From positions 1,488,001-1,552,000 of the forward strand of contig JADKBM010000016.1 of the NCBI GenBank assembly GCA_016715115.1: a DNA stretch of 64,000 bases, read 5' to 3'. The translations under genes and the position numbers were made by a program. Under the pieces are notes generated by a model. That model saw only the letters and a program-made list of their open reading frames with translations. It was not told the origin of the DNA and did no database searches. This document shows, one piece after another, positions 1 through 8,437 of the stretch. How positions within the stretch are numbered: position 1 is the stretch's first letter; each line of letters opens with the position of its first letter. The stretch is from Acidobacteriota bacterium (GTDB lineage: Bacteria; Acidobacteriota; Blastocatellia; Pyrinomonadales; Pyrinomonadaceae).

Positions 1-603
1 CTTGACCATCATCGGATCCTCGATCCTCGCGTTGTTGAAAAAGTCCGTCTGTGTCGCGCCCGGGCATAGCGCCAGAATCCTGACGCCGAACGGTCGATTT
101 TCTTCGGCGATCGCCTCCGTGAACGATGAAACAAACGCCTTCGTCGCCGCATAAGTCGCGAAAAACGGAATCGGCTGAAAACTCGCGGCCGATGAAACAT
201 TGATTATTACCCCGTGTTTTCGCGATCGCATCGCCGGAAGGTAGCGGTGCGTCAGCGCAACAAGCGCCGAGATATTGAGGTCGATTATATTCAGCTCCCG
301 TTCGAGATCAAGATTAATGAAATCCCCCATCGAGCCGAATCCAGCGTTATTGATCAGCCAGTCGATCTCGTATCCGAGCCGCTCGGTCTCGGCAAAAAGC
401 TTCTTGTCGGCGTCAACCGAAGTCAAATCGAGCGCAACGTAGTGAACGGTAACGCCGTGCACGAGCATCAACTCGTCACTTAAGCGATGGAGTTTGTCCT
501 CCGAACGGGCAACAAGCACCAAATTGTGCTTCTCGTGCGCGAGCCGTCGGGCGAATGCCTCGCCGATTCCTCCGGACGCACCGGTAATGAGTGTGAATTT
601 CAT
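1..603 (-). CDS. SDR-family short-chain dehydrogenase (3' end outside window)
   Basis: NAD(P)-dependent short-chain dehydrogenase/reductase, cytosolic; substrate unknown. The first 201 codons are visible and run off the left edge. The start ATG at 603 is followed at once by the Rossmann strand and the cofactor motif TGASGGIG (residues 7-14). NNAG is at 85-88. The catalytic Ser (about S138, in NVSSAAS), Y151 and K155 (YAATK) are all present, so the enzyme looks intact as far as visible. It most resembles the DltE/YdfG-like classical SDRs that carry generic annotation. Repeat-rich DNA separates it from the next gene upstream, so it is probably its own unit. Family assignment is secure; the reaction is not. 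Confidence 0.9.
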   Translation of the reverse strand, partial: MKFTLITGASGGIGEAFARRLAHEKHNLVLVARSEDKLHRLSDELMLVHGVTVHYVALDLTSVDADKKLFAETERLGYEIDWLINNAGFGSMGDFINLDLERELNIIDLNISALVALTHRYLPAMRSRKHGVIINVSSAASFQPIPFFATYAATKAFVSSFTEAIAEENRPFGVRILALCPGATQTDFFNNARIEDPMMVK

Positions 604-621
604 AAAGCACTACTTTCTACC

Positions 622-768
622 ATGATCTTTGATCTTGATTTTGGATCTTGGATATCTTGAATCTTGAATCTTTGATCTAATTTTTGATCGTTGAGTCAAC
701 GCTTTGCTTTCTTGGCAAAGATCAAAGTCCAAAGATCAAAGATATCAAAGATCAAAGTTCCGATCAGA
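622..768. repeat. Heptanucleotide repeat array (ATCAAAG type), inverted halves
   Basis: The left half reads as repeated GATCTTG/GATCTTTG units and the right half as repeated CAAAGAT units, with a 7-bp period and opposite orientation around about 690-705. The array fills the gap between the SDR and the HETGH membrane protein and runs into the latter. The final residues NFDL and the TGA stop of that gene (745-757) are made of repeat units. Similar arrays recur elsewhere in the window. Confidence 0.8.
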
Positions 769-1275
769 TTCCGTGACAGAATAAAGCGAATAGTAAATCG
801 AACCGACGATCGCCGCGACAATCACCAATGTTCCCAAAAGTCGGATGATGCCCGCAACCGCGGGAGTCGAATTTATCAGTCCGAGCGTCGTCAACAAATA
901 GTTCCAGTCGTGAAAACTGCCCTCGCTGCCCGTCATCCCGCTCGTCAAAACAAGCTGCATCTTAACCGCATCGGCCGCGTATATATGGACGTTGATGATA
1001 CTCTGGCCAACCCAAAGCAGAACGATCGACGCTGAATACGGTTTCTCGTTCCAGACGAAGTAGCCGACAAAAACTGCCGGCACGATCACCTGAAAAAGCG
1101 AACCGCCGGCGATCATCATAAACTCGCCAAACGGCCGGAACAGCAAATGACCGGTTTCGTGGATCGGCAGATCGACGATGTCGAGAAAGCTTCCCTGCAT
1201 CGGAGTGAAGGCGATCCATAAAAAATAAACGCCCAAAAGGACCGCAAAAACAAGCTTCGGATAACTAACGTTCAT
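745..1275 (-). CDS. Membrane protein with HETGH motif, putative zinc metallopeptidase-like
   Basis: 176-residue integral membrane protein. A first membrane segment at about residues 7-24 is followed by HETGH (39-43), an HExxH zinc-binding motif as in M50/M48-type membrane peptidases. Several more hydrophobic segments follow. No clear second metal-ligand motif (such as an M50 NxxPxxxxD) is visible, so peptidase activity is only suggested. The ATG at 1275 lies inside the end of the upstream acetyltransferase gene (11-bp overlap), implying translational coupling. The last four residues and stop come from a heptanucleotide repeat array, so the ancestral C-terminus may have been different. Confidence 0.6.
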   Translation of the reverse strand: MNVSYPKLVFAVLLGVYFLWIAFTPMQGSFLDIVDLPIHETGHLLFRPFGEFMMIAGGSLFQVIVPAVFVGYFVWNEKPYSASIVLLWVGQSIINVHIYAADAVKMQLVLTSGMTGSEGSFHDWNYLLTTLGLINSTPAVAGIIRLLGTLVIVAAIVGSIYYSLYSVTESDRNFDL

Positions 1276-1786
1276 TCTCGCCTCTCAGAAAACTCGAACT
1301 ATCGATCGCATAATAGACCAGATTCATTCCGTAATGGTCGCGCATCCCTTCATACGCCATTCCGCATTTTTCCATTATTCGCCACGAGCCCGTGTTCTCT
1401 TTGTTCGCAACGGCGACGATCCGCTCGAGACCAAGCGTCGAGAAACCGTATCTTAACCAGGCACTCGCGCATTCGAGTCCGATTCCGCGCCGCCAGAATG
1501 ATTCGACCATCCCGTAGCCGACCTCGATCTCGCCGGAGTCCTCAAGCGGCTGAAGTCCGCTCCAACCGATGTTCTCGCCGGTCTCTTTCCAGATCATCGC
1601 GCACATCCCGAGGCCCTTTTCATAATTCCCGATCGTGAACCTGACCCGTTTTTCAATAAATTCCGGTGTTTGCAGTTCGAGTCCGCCGATAAATCTCGCG
1701 ACTTCGGGAATTCTCCTTTGAACGGTCAAAAACGGCAGATCGTCCATTGTGTATTTTCTCAAGACCAATCGTTCAGTTTCTATCAT
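1265..1786 (-). CDS. GNAT-family N-acetyltransferase (RimJ/RimL type)
   Basis: 173 residues. Starts with MIETERLVLRKYTMDDLPF, the standard opening of the Acetyltransf_3 (RimJ/RimL-like) group, and contains the acetyl-CoA loop region GYGMVESFWRRGIGLE and a later NxxS/RxxEKxGM segment. It acetylates an amine on a small molecule or protein N-terminus using acetyl-CoA; the substrate cannot be told. I place the start at 1786 rather than the longer open frame because the extension precedes the conserved N-terminus. It overlaps the preceding paralogue by 14 bp and the following membrane protein by 11 bp, so three genes form a coupled set. Confidence 0.85.
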   Translation of the reverse strand: MIETERLVLRKYTMDDLPFLTVQRRIPEVARFIGGLELQTPEFIEKRVRFTIGNYEKGLGMCAMIWKETGENIGWSGLQPLEDSGEIEVGYGMVESFWRRGIGLECASAWLRYGFSTLGLERIVAVANKENTGSWRIMEKCGMAYEGMRDHYGMNLVYYAIDSSSFLRGENER

Positions 1787-2288
1787 TGTTGAAAAACTCC
1801 TCGCGCGTGATCGAGTAATGAACCAGTTCGGAATCGTAGAAATGCCCGATGTAGTCAAACTCCATCCCGATCTTTTCCATCACGCGTCGCGATCCCAGAT
1901 TTTGCTCCCGCGCCACGGCGACGATCTTTTCGAGGCCGAGGACTTCGAAGCCGTATTCCAAAAGCCTCAACGCCGCTTCAACCGCATATCCCCGTCGCCA
2001 AAACCGCTTCGCGACTGCGTAGCCGACCTCGATCTCGTCCGATTCGGCAAGCTTCCAGAGTCCGCACCAACCGGCAACTTCGCCGGTTTCCTTGATTATC
2101 ATCGCGCAAAATCCGATCCCCTCCGACTCCCAACGCGACGAGACGAGATCGATCCAATTCGCGGCCTCGAGCCGTTTTTGAGGCTCGCGAATATAACGCA
2201 TCACGTCCGCATCCGACCGCATCGCATAGATCGCGTCGAGATCGTCATCGACCATTTTACGGAGCGTCAGCCTTTCGGTTTCGAGCAT
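1773..2288 (-). CDS. GNAT-family N-acetyltransferase (RimJ/RimL type), paralogue
   Basis: 171 residues from MLETERLTLRKMVDDDLD. It is the tandem paralogue of the next gene: both share the ETERL-LRK opening, the GxxxxxxFWRRG(I/Y) acetyl-CoA region and the C-terminal EKIGM/EKCGM element. The open frame continues upstream to an ATG at 2330, but the conserved domain begins at 2288; no convincing ribosome site decides between them. Its 3' end overlaps the second acetyltransferase, so the pair is probably cotranscribed after a tandem duplication. Substrate unknown. Confidence 0.85.
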   Translation of the reverse strand: MLETERLTLRKMVDDDLDAIYAMRSDADVMRYIREPQKRLEAANWIDLVSSRWESEGIGFCAMIIKETGEVAGWCGLWKLAESDEIEVGYAVAKRFWRRGYAVEAALRLLEYGFEVLGLEKIVAVAREQNLGSRRVMEKIGMEFDYIGHFYDSELVHYSITREEFFNNDRN

Positions 2289-2344
2289 ATCGGAGCGGAC
2301 GAAGATTTGATCGCACTTCGGTGTTCCCATCCATCGCAGTTCGC

Positions 2345-3400
2345 CTATGGTTGAAAATTGAACACCAGAAAACCCTTCACCTTGACCGGTGTTCCGTTAA
2401 GGAGCGTCGGACTGAATTTCGCGGCTTTTGCGGCGTTTACCGCTGATGCCCGAAGCAGTGGGTGGCCGGCGACCGCTTCGGCAGAAATCACGTTTCCCTG
2501 CTCATCGATCAAAACCTCGACATTAACGGCGCCGGACGCTTTGACCGCGCGCGCGGCGGCCGGATACGCCGGTGCGGGCAATATCGTCGCCTTGCCGTTG
2601 ATGACGCCGCCGCTGATGACGCCCGGAGTGCTCTTGTCGGCCCCCGACGTACTGCCGGTTTGGACCGAAGCGTTCGTCGGAGGTTGATCTGACTTTGGCC
2701 CGTCCTGAATCAACGTCTTGCTCGGAACCAGCCATATCTCGGTCGACTCGAGGTACTTTCCGCCTTTGACGCGGACATAAGAGGAACTGAAGCGGGTTCG
2801 GTCAACACCCTCTTCTGCCAGAGCGTCTCCAAATTCCTTTGCGGCAACTCGGTATTTGGCGGTACTGGATTCCTTGATCACGGCCTTTACCGTCATTGAA
2901 GGATTCGCGGTAAGAAGTTTCACGAGTATTCCGAAATCATAATTCTCACATTCGACCATTCCGATTTCCCCTGTTGAGCCGAACTTCAACGGCGCCGTTA
3001 GGCCGGAAAGATCGTAGCTCCAATCCGCTCGTGCGATCTCCGGATTTTCAGCTCCGGCCGGCACCAGCCAGATCTCGGTCTTCGTCTCCGGCCGGGACTC
3101 GCCGCGAATCATCTGTGACCTTTCGAGATCAATTCGTCGGCTCAAAAGATATCGTTTGATCATCGCCTCCCGAAAAAACGAGTCCAAGGGCTTTGTCCGA
3201 TCGCCGTAAGTCACGATCGCAGCGCCGACGGTCGGATCGTTCTGAAGTTCGAGCAGAAAACCGTCGAGCTGCGCTTGGATCATTTCGCAATTGGTCGCCT
3301 GACCGAATTCGGTAAAGAGCCGCGCCTTGGTTTGTCCAAATGCGGACACAGCGAAAAGCAGAATCAGCGTCAGCGTCAGAAATCTCGGGCTCATTTTCAT
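2345..3400 (-). CDS. Exported protein with C-terminal TonB-like domain
   Basis: 351 residues with a clear signal peptide (MKMSPRFLTLTLILLFAVSAFGQ). The middle has two similar stretches ending in TEIWLVP. The last 85 residues form a TonB C-terminal domain: PAYPAAARAVKASGAVNVEVLIDEQG, then later SPTLLNGTPVKVKGF in the usual order. Without the usual N-terminal membrane anchor of TonB, it is probably a periplasmic or envelope protein that uses the fold for binding, as is common in Acidobacteriota. The start at 3400 has GGAG about 9 bases upstream; the longer frame to 3604 reads through the divergent promoter region. The neighbour at 3570 is divergent. Confidence 0.75.
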   Translation of the reverse strand: MKMSPRFLTLTLILLFAVSAFGQTKARLFTEFGQATNCEMIQAQLDGFLLELQNDPTVGAAIVTYGDRTKPLDSFFREAMIKRYLLSRRIDLERSQMIRGESRPETKTEIWLVPAGAENPEIARADWSYDLSGLTAPLKFGSTGEIGMVECENYDFGILVKLLTANPSMTVKAVIKESSTAKYRVAAKEFGDALAEEGVDRTRFSSSYVRVKGGKYLESTEIWLVPSKTLIQDGPKSDQPPTNASVQTGSTSGADKSTPGVISGGVINGKATILPAPAYPAAARAVKASGAVNVEVLIDEQGNVISAEAVAGHPLLRASAVNAAKAAKFSPTLLNGTPVKVKGFLVFNFQP

Positions 3401-3569
3401 AAATTCAATCTCCGGGTCACAGGTTTCAGTTGTTTCGATGATAAGGAAATTAGCCCGAAAACGAAAGCTGTTTCGACACCGGGAGGCAACACAAATAGGC
3501 GCTGACGAAAGATTTTGGAAGAGAACCGGCTGAACTTTCGTCATAGTGTCTGAAATTCGGAGAAATCGT

Positions 3570-4220
3570 ATGACGAAAGAAACTAAAAGCAGACGGGAGT
3601 TCATTGGAACAGCGGCGTTTGGACTGGCATTTCTGCCACTGTTGGCTGGCTGCCGTTACGATGTCATCGCCCAAAAATCGGACAATGTGTTGAAAAAGAT
3701 AAAACTTAACGCAATTCAAACCGATGGGGAATGGAACGGGGCGAAGGATGCGCCCGACGACGTCCGCGAACGGACGAGTCTGGCAGTTTCCGACGCCGGC
3801 GAGCGAATGGTCATTTCCGGCACAGTCTTTCAGGCCGATGGAAGAACTCCGGCGCCGGATGTTCTGATCTATCTTTATCACACCGATTCGAGTGGTCTTT
3901 ACGGCCGCAACGGCGAACATCGTCACGGTCGCTACCGCGGCTGGCTTTTGACCGGCGCGAACGGAACTTTCCAATTCGAAACCATCAAACCGGCGCCGTA
4001 TCCCGAACGCCGTTTCGCGGCGCACATCCATATGACGATCACGACGACCGAATTGAAAGAAGACTGGATCGATTCTATCCTTTTCGAGGGCGACCAATTG
4101 ATCTCCGAGCGCGAGCGTCAGGAGGCAGGCAAGAAGGGCGGCTTCAATCCGATTATCGCTCTCGAAAAAGACACCGCCGGCGTTTGGCGCGGAAAGCGCG
4201 ATATTCAACTCTGGAAATAG
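3570..4220 (+). CDS. Intradiol ring-cleavage dioxygenase-like protein, exported
   Basis: 216 residues of the protocatechuate 3,4-dioxygenase/intradiol dioxygenase fold. All four Fe(III) ligands of the family can be matched: Y111 (SSGLYG), Y144 (APYP), H152 and H154 (AHIHM), so catalysis is possible. The N-terminus has SRREFIGTA, a twin-arginine-like signal, and a lipobox-like LLAGC (C28), so it may be a Tat-exported lipoprotein. The start at 3570 has GGAGA seven bases upstream and is preferred over 3546. It is the first of a run of plus-strand genes; the next starts 10 bases after its stop. Exported members of this family are often annotated only as intradiol-dioxygenase-like, and the substrate is unknown. 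Confidence 0.8.
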   Translation: MTKETKSRREFIGTAAFGLAFLPLLAGCRYDVIAQKSDNVLKKIKLNAIQTDGEWNGAKDAPDDVRERTSLAVSDAGERMVISGTVFQADGRTPAPDVLIYLYHTDSSGLYGRNGEHRHGRYRGWLLTGANGTFQFETIKPAPYPERRFAAHIHMTITTTELKEDWIDSILFEGDQLISERERQEAGKKGGFNPIIALEKDTAGVWRGKRDIQLWK

Positions 4221-4229
4221 GAAATGATT

Positions 4230-5165
4230 ATGAAACATCTTTGGGCGATCCTTCTATTGCTGGTCGGCTCTCTCTCGTGTATTGCGCAGGAACAGAAGGC
4301 GAGACCAGTCTACTACTTCAATCCGGACTGGTCGCCGGGTGACAAGCGGATCGTTTTCGAATCGACAAAAGACGGGAAATTCGCGATCTACACGATCAAG
4401 AGCGACGGATCGGATCTCAAGAAGCTGACGAGCGGCGAGGCGAACGACGAGCAGCCGCGTTGGTCGCCCGACGGCAAGCAGATCGTCTTTATTTCCGACC
4501 GTGACGACCATCTTCAGTTGTATTTGATGAATGCCGACGGATCGAATCAACGCCGTTTGACGAATTCGCCCGACATCGACTATCTGCCGGATTTCTCGCC
4601 GGACGGAAAACGAGTCGTTTTTATGTCGCGGAAAGAACGTGCGAGCGCGATTCACGACATCTTCGCAATTCGTATCGACGGCACCGAACGAACGCGGCTG
4701 ACCGATGCCGCCACAAACGAGATGAGTCCGCTCTGGTCACCTGACGGCAAACGGATCCTGTTCGAGCGAAACATCGTTCCGAAGCCGACCTACCGCGAGA
4801 TGTCCCGGGACGAGGTTCTCGGGATGCGCCGTTCGCAGGAGCTTTTCATTATGAATAGCGACGGTTCGGGGATCGCCAGGCTGACCGAGAACGACGTCGC
4901 GGAATCGGGAGCGAGATGGGCACGGAACGGAAAGCGGATCTATTTCGTCTCGGAGCGCGACGGCGCGACGAACGTTTACTCGATGAAGCCGGACGGCTCC
5001 GATGTTCGAAAAGTCGCCGACGGCAAGATCGTTTCAAACCCTAACGTCTCGCACGACGGGAAGCGCTTCGTCTATTCCAAAGAGGTCGACAAACAATGGG
5101 GGCTTTACGTTTTTGAGATTCAAACGCAGAAAGAAAGTCTGATCTATGGCGGGCCTTCCAAGTGA
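4230..5165 (+). CDS. TolB-like PD40 beta-propeller protein, exported
   Basis: 311 residues with signal peptide MKHLWAILLLLVGSLSCIAQ. It has five or six PD40/WD40-like blades marked by W/FSPDGK(R/Q)I(V/L)F and L(Y/F)(L/I)MN(A/S)DGS repeats, as in the C-terminal half of TolB. It lacks the TolB N-terminal domain, so it is a stand-alone periplasmic or surface propeller, probably a protein- or ligand-binding module. The ATG at 4230 has AGGAA six bases upstream; the in-frame ATG at 4224 directly abuts that sequence. The gene overlaps no neighbour but is closely spaced with the dioxygenase upstream and the Kelch gene downstream. Confidence 0.8.
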   Translation: MKHLWAILLLLVGSLSCIAQEQKARPVYYFNPDWSPGDKRIVFESTKDGKFAIYTIKSDGSDLKKLTSGEANDEQPRWSPDGKQIVFISDRDDHLQLYLMNADGSNQRRLTNSPDIDYLPDFSPDGKRVVFMSRKERASAIHDIFAIRIDGTERTRLTDAATNEMSPLWSPDGKRILFERNIVPKPTYREMSRDEVLGMRRSQELFIMNSDGSGIARLTENDVAESGARWARNGKRIYFVSERDGATNVYSMKPDGSDVRKVADGKIVSNPNVSHDGKRFVYSKEVDKQWGLYVFEIQTQKESLIYGGPSK

Positions 5166-5191
5166 AGTCCGCAATGCAGCGGAGGGTACTT

Positions 5192-6766
5192 ATGAACGGA
5201 ACTTTTGTATTTACGTTCTTGATGCTGGTGGCATTCGCCTCCGTCGAATGTCGCGCGCAGGGCTATGATTCAGAGGCAACAGGAATCGTCGCCCCGGCCG
5301 GCGAATTGCGGACTGCACGAGCCGCGCACACCGCGACGACATTGGCGAACGGCAAGGTTCTTGTCATCGGCGGTTTCGGTGTTGACACCAAGAGCATCGA
5401 CAGCGTTGAACTCTTCGATCCGGCGTCGAAAACGTTTTCCGACGGAGGGCGGATGCGGTCGGCGCGTTCAAGTCACACGGCGACGCTGCTTCGCGACGGC
5501 CGGGTGCTGATCGCCGGCGGATACGACGGTGATTACCTCGATTCGGCGGAGATCTACGATCCGGCCACGGGGAGTTTCAAGGGCATCGGCAAGATGACGA
5601 TGCCGCGGAGCGATCACGCCGCGGTACTGCTTTCCGATGGAAGAGTGTTGCTCGCCGGCGGCGTCGGAACCGGCTGGACTTTTCTCGCCGATGCGGAGCT
5701 GTTTGATCCGGCAACCGGCACGTTTTCAAAGACCGGCAGTATGAATCTGGTGCGCGAGTCGCACACCGCGACATTGCTGAATGACGGACGGGTTCTGATC
5801 ACTGGAGGCCATCGCGGCCGTCGGTCGGCGATCGTGATTTACACCGAGGCTGAGATCTACGATCCTCGTACCGGGAAGTTCTCGGCCACCGGAAACCTCG
5901 GCATCCGCCGCCACAAACACGATGCGGCCCTCCTTGCCGACGGACGTGTTCTGATCGTCGGCGGATCGGACGAACGAGATTCTCGGGGCGCATACTCTTC
6001 GGTTGAAATCTTCGATCCGAAAACCTCGAGATTTTCTCCGGTCGGTGATATGAAACGAAACCGTTACAAGCTGCAAGGAACGTCGATAGGTCTTGCGGAC
6101 GGCCGCGTCCTGATTGCCGGCGGATCGAGCCAGATGGAGATCTTTGATCCAAAATCGAATTCGTTCTCGTTGGTTCCGGGAGAATTGGGAGCAACGCGTC
6201 TGTTTGCGACCGTCGCGAGGCTCTCAGGCGGCCGCGTTCTGATCGCCGGCGGATACGACGAGCGGACCCGCGTCTCGCGCGATGCCAGAGTTTACGAGCC
6301 GATGCCGCCATTGCGCGCAGCCAACCCATCGGCATCATTCTGCCGTTTCGTTTCGCGCGCCGAAGCCACGAGAATCCTGGGCGGCGTTCCGGAGGATGTC
6401 CGGATGAGTGAGAGTACGAGGGCCGATGGAGACCGGACCGAATGCGAATTCAAGCTCAACCCACGGGTGGTTTTTTACTTTTTGATAATCAAGAGTCCGA
6501 CCGATGATATGGCCAAACGGCTTCACGATGAGATCTGGAATTCAAACAAGGACCACGCCGGAGTCGAATTGGGCACCGGTGTCGGCGACCGATCATATTC
6601 GCACGTCAATCGGCCGAATTTCTTGTTTTTTGCGGCACGCTCGGGAAAATTCAACGTTCGCTTGAAGGTCAACAGGCCGATTCACGGAACGTCGCTCGAA
6701 GAAATGGAGCGGACCGCAAAACGCATCATCGGCGAGATCAATGAACAAAAGGAGTCTACAGAATGA
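5192..6766 (+). CDS. Kelch-repeat propeller protein with C-terminal extra domain
   Basis: 524 residues with a signal peptide ending near VECRAQ. At least six Kelch/galactose-oxidase-like repeats follow, each with the pattern R..HTAT-L-DGRVL(I/V)(A/T)GG and (A/V)E(I/L)(F/Y)DP-(T/S)-F. From about residue 385 a different domain begins, containing SFCRFVSRAEATRILGG and a later TECEFKL. It has two cysteines and looks like the DUF3558-type domains of exported actinobacterial and acidobacterial proteins, but this is tentative. The start at 5192 has GGAGGG six bases upstream; the frame opens earlier at 5162. The stop overlaps the next start (ATGA), so translation is coupled. Confidence 0.75.
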   Translation: MNGTFVFTFLMLVAFASVECRAQGYDSEATGIVAPAGELRTARAAHTATTLANGKVLVIGGFGVDTKSIDSVELFDPASKTFSDGGRMRSARSSHTATLLRDGRVLIAGGYDGDYLDSAEIYDPATGSFKGIGKMTMPRSDHAAVLLSDGRVLLAGGVGTGWTFLADAELFDPATGTFSKTGSMNLVRESHTATLLNDGRVLITGGHRGRRSAIVIYTEAEIYDPRTGKFSATGNLGIRRHKHDAALLADGRVLIVGGSDERDSRGAYSSVEIFDPKTSRFSPVGDMKRNRYKLQGTSIGLADGRVLIAGGSSQMEIFDPKSNSFSLVPGELGATRLFATVARLSGGRVLIAGGYDERTRVSRDARVYEPMPPLRAANPSASFCRFVSRAEATRILGGVPEDVRMSESTRADGDRTECEFKLNPRVVFYFLIIKSPTDDMAKRLHDEIWNSNKDHAGVELGTGVGDRSYSHVNRPNFLFFAARSGKFNVRLKVNRPIHGTSLEEMERTAKRIIGEINEQKESTE

Positions 6767-7743
6767 TCAGATCCATCGCGGCAATTCTGCTCTTTGCTGT
6801 CTCGGCGTCGGCTTGTGCCGAAGGAAGAGCGCAGACAAATCGGTACAAATGGCAGATCGTCACCGAAAAAGCCGATTATCCGAAGGGTTACAACTATCCG
6901 GTTTTCGTCATCGGAGGGAAGATGCTGGCGCTGAACAACGGCGGCTGGATCTCCGAAGACGCGAAAACGTGGAAGAAGACCGAACTGCCCGACATCGGCT
7001 TGAATTCGGCGTATCAGAAGTTCGTGCAGTTCAATGGCGCGGTTTATGCGCTCGGGACGATGACCGGGAATTATCTGAATTTCGAACTGACGTCGAGAAT
7101 CTCGCGAACGCGCGACGGCGAATCCTGGGAAACCGTCGCCGAGACGTCGAACTTGCCGAAGCGGGTCTTTTACGGCGCGGCGGTTTTTAACGGCAAGATC
7201 TGGATGATCGGCGGCTGGGATGGCAAGAAATACCATAACGACGTCTGGAACTCGGCCGACGGCGCCAAATGGACGCAGGTTACCGCGGATTCAGGCTGGT
7301 CGCCGCGCACTCCGGCGGTGACCGTCGTCTTCAAAGACAGACTATGGATGATGGGCGGCGGCGTGATCGATGGCGAAAAGGACTCGAATCCAAATTCGTA
7401 CAAGGAAGTCTGGACGTCCGGAGACGGTCGGGCTTGGACCCGGATCGAGACTAATTCAGATCGTAAATGGCGCGGCAATCCGGTCGTTTTTGACGGCAAA
7501 CTTTGGCTTGCGGGCGCGAATCGCGGCGGCGGATTCGAAAGCGCCGTATGGGTTTCCAGTGACGGAAGAACGTGGGACGAACTCCCCGCGCCCTGGTCAC
7601 CACGCGGAGCCGTAGCCGTCTGGGTCTTTGACGAGAAACTCTTTCTGACCGGTGGAAAATCGTCGTACGTCGAGAATGGAGAGACGAAATTCGTTTACAG
7701 CAACGATGTTTGGAAGATGGAGAAGCGCGGGCTTGATTTTTGA
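6763..7743 (+). CDS. Exported sialidase/Kelch-like propeller protein
   Basis: 326 residues with a signal peptide that may be a lipoprotein type (SASACAEGRAQ). Repeats of the form (F/V)NG(K/A)(I/V)(W/Y)M(I/M)GG and (V/R)W.S(S/G)DG..W(T/D) indicate a Kelch or BNR-type six-bladed propeller. No catalytic Asp-box or Arg triad for sialidase activity can be claimed. The start codon overlaps the stop of the preceding Kelch gene by 4 bp, so the two proteins are probably made together and may act on the same surface. The next gene downstream (sigma factor) is separated by 121 bp and looks like a new unit. Confidence 0.7.
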   Translation: MIRSIAAILLFAVSASACAEGRAQTNRYKWQIVTEKADYPKGYNYPVFVIGGKMLALNNGGWISEDAKTWKKTELPDIGLNSAYQKFVQFNGAVYALGTMTGNYLNFELTSRISRTRDGESWETVAETSNLPKRVFYGAAVFNGKIWMIGGWDGKKYHNDVWNSADGAKWTQVTADSGWSPRTPAVTVVFKDRLWMMGGGVIDGEKDSNPNSYKEVWTSGDGRAWTRIETNSDRKWRGNPVVFDGKLWLAGANRGGGFESAVWVSSDGRTWDELPAPWSPRGAVAVWVFDEKLFLTGGKSSYVENGETKFVYSNDVWKMEKRGLDF

Positions 7744-7864
7744 GCTTGGTTCCGGACCGTTGAATCGTCGATGCGTCGATGGAATTCAGGACTCTCCGAT
7801 GGAATCTGGAATCTCTTGGAATGCTTGAAAGGGTGAATGCTAAACTAGCGGGAATTGAACTTAG

Positions 7865-8437
7865 ATGGAGAACGCCGCGCGGATGATCGAATCGAGAGAC
7901 GAGAGTGACTTGCTTGCCGAATTCAAGAACGGCAACCGCGAGGCTTTTGGGGCTCTTTACGTTCGTCATCGCCGTCGTGTCTTTTCGATCGCGGTGAATT
8001 ATTTCGGCGGCGATTCCGAGCGTGCTGGAGATGTCGTGCAACAGGTCTTTTTGAAGTTATTCCGAAATTCGGCCGGCTTTCGCGGTGAAGCCGAGTTCAC
8101 GACCTGGCTCTATCGCGTGACGGTCAATGCCTGCATCGATGAGCAGCGCAAGTTCGGTCGGTTCTTCGGACTCGAGGATTTTTTCGGACTTGCCGACTGG
8201 AGAATCCGTCACGACGAGCGTTTCCAGCAGTTGCAGATCTCGCAACAGGTCCAAAAAGCGATTGCGACATTGAAACCGGAATACCGGTCACCGCTCGTTT
8301 TGAAGTACACCGAAGGTTTGAGCTATCAGGAAATTGCGGAAGTTTTGGAGATTTCGATCGGAACGGTTTCGTCGCGGCTCAATCGCGGACACGCGATGCT
8401 TGCGAAAAAGCTCGCGCACTTGAGGGGCGAGGTATGA
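7865..8437 (+). CDS. RNA polymerase ECF sigma factor (RpoE-like)
   Basis: 190 residues with both ECF regions: sigma-2 (about 30-95, ending AEFTTWLYRVTVNACIDEQR) and sigma-4 (about 130-185, TLKPEYRSPLVLKYTEGLSYQEIAEVLEIS read in pieces, ending GTVSSRLNRG). It directs core polymerase to a small regulon in response to an envelope signal. The next gene, whose ATG overlaps this stop codon, encodes a membrane protein with a zinc-finger anti-sigma domain, the usual regulator of such a factor. An alternative start is Met7 (7883). Upstream 7744-7864 should carry its promoter, probably autoregulated, but no confident element can be named. Confidence 0.93.
   Translation: MENAARMIESRDESDLLAEFKNGNREAFGALYVRHRRRVFSIAVNYFGGDSERAGDVVQQVFLKLFRNSAGFRGEAEFTTWLYRVTVNACIDEQRKFGRFFGLEDFFGLADWRIRHDERFQQLQISQQVQKAIATLKPEYRSPLVLKYTEGLSYQEIAEVLEISIGTVSSRLNRGHAMLAKKLAHLRGEV

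Noticed and set aside
622..768. Short regularly repeated units as a CRISPR array
   Set aside because: Units are 7 bp, contiguous, without 25-40-bp repeats and unique spacers, and there are no cas genes.
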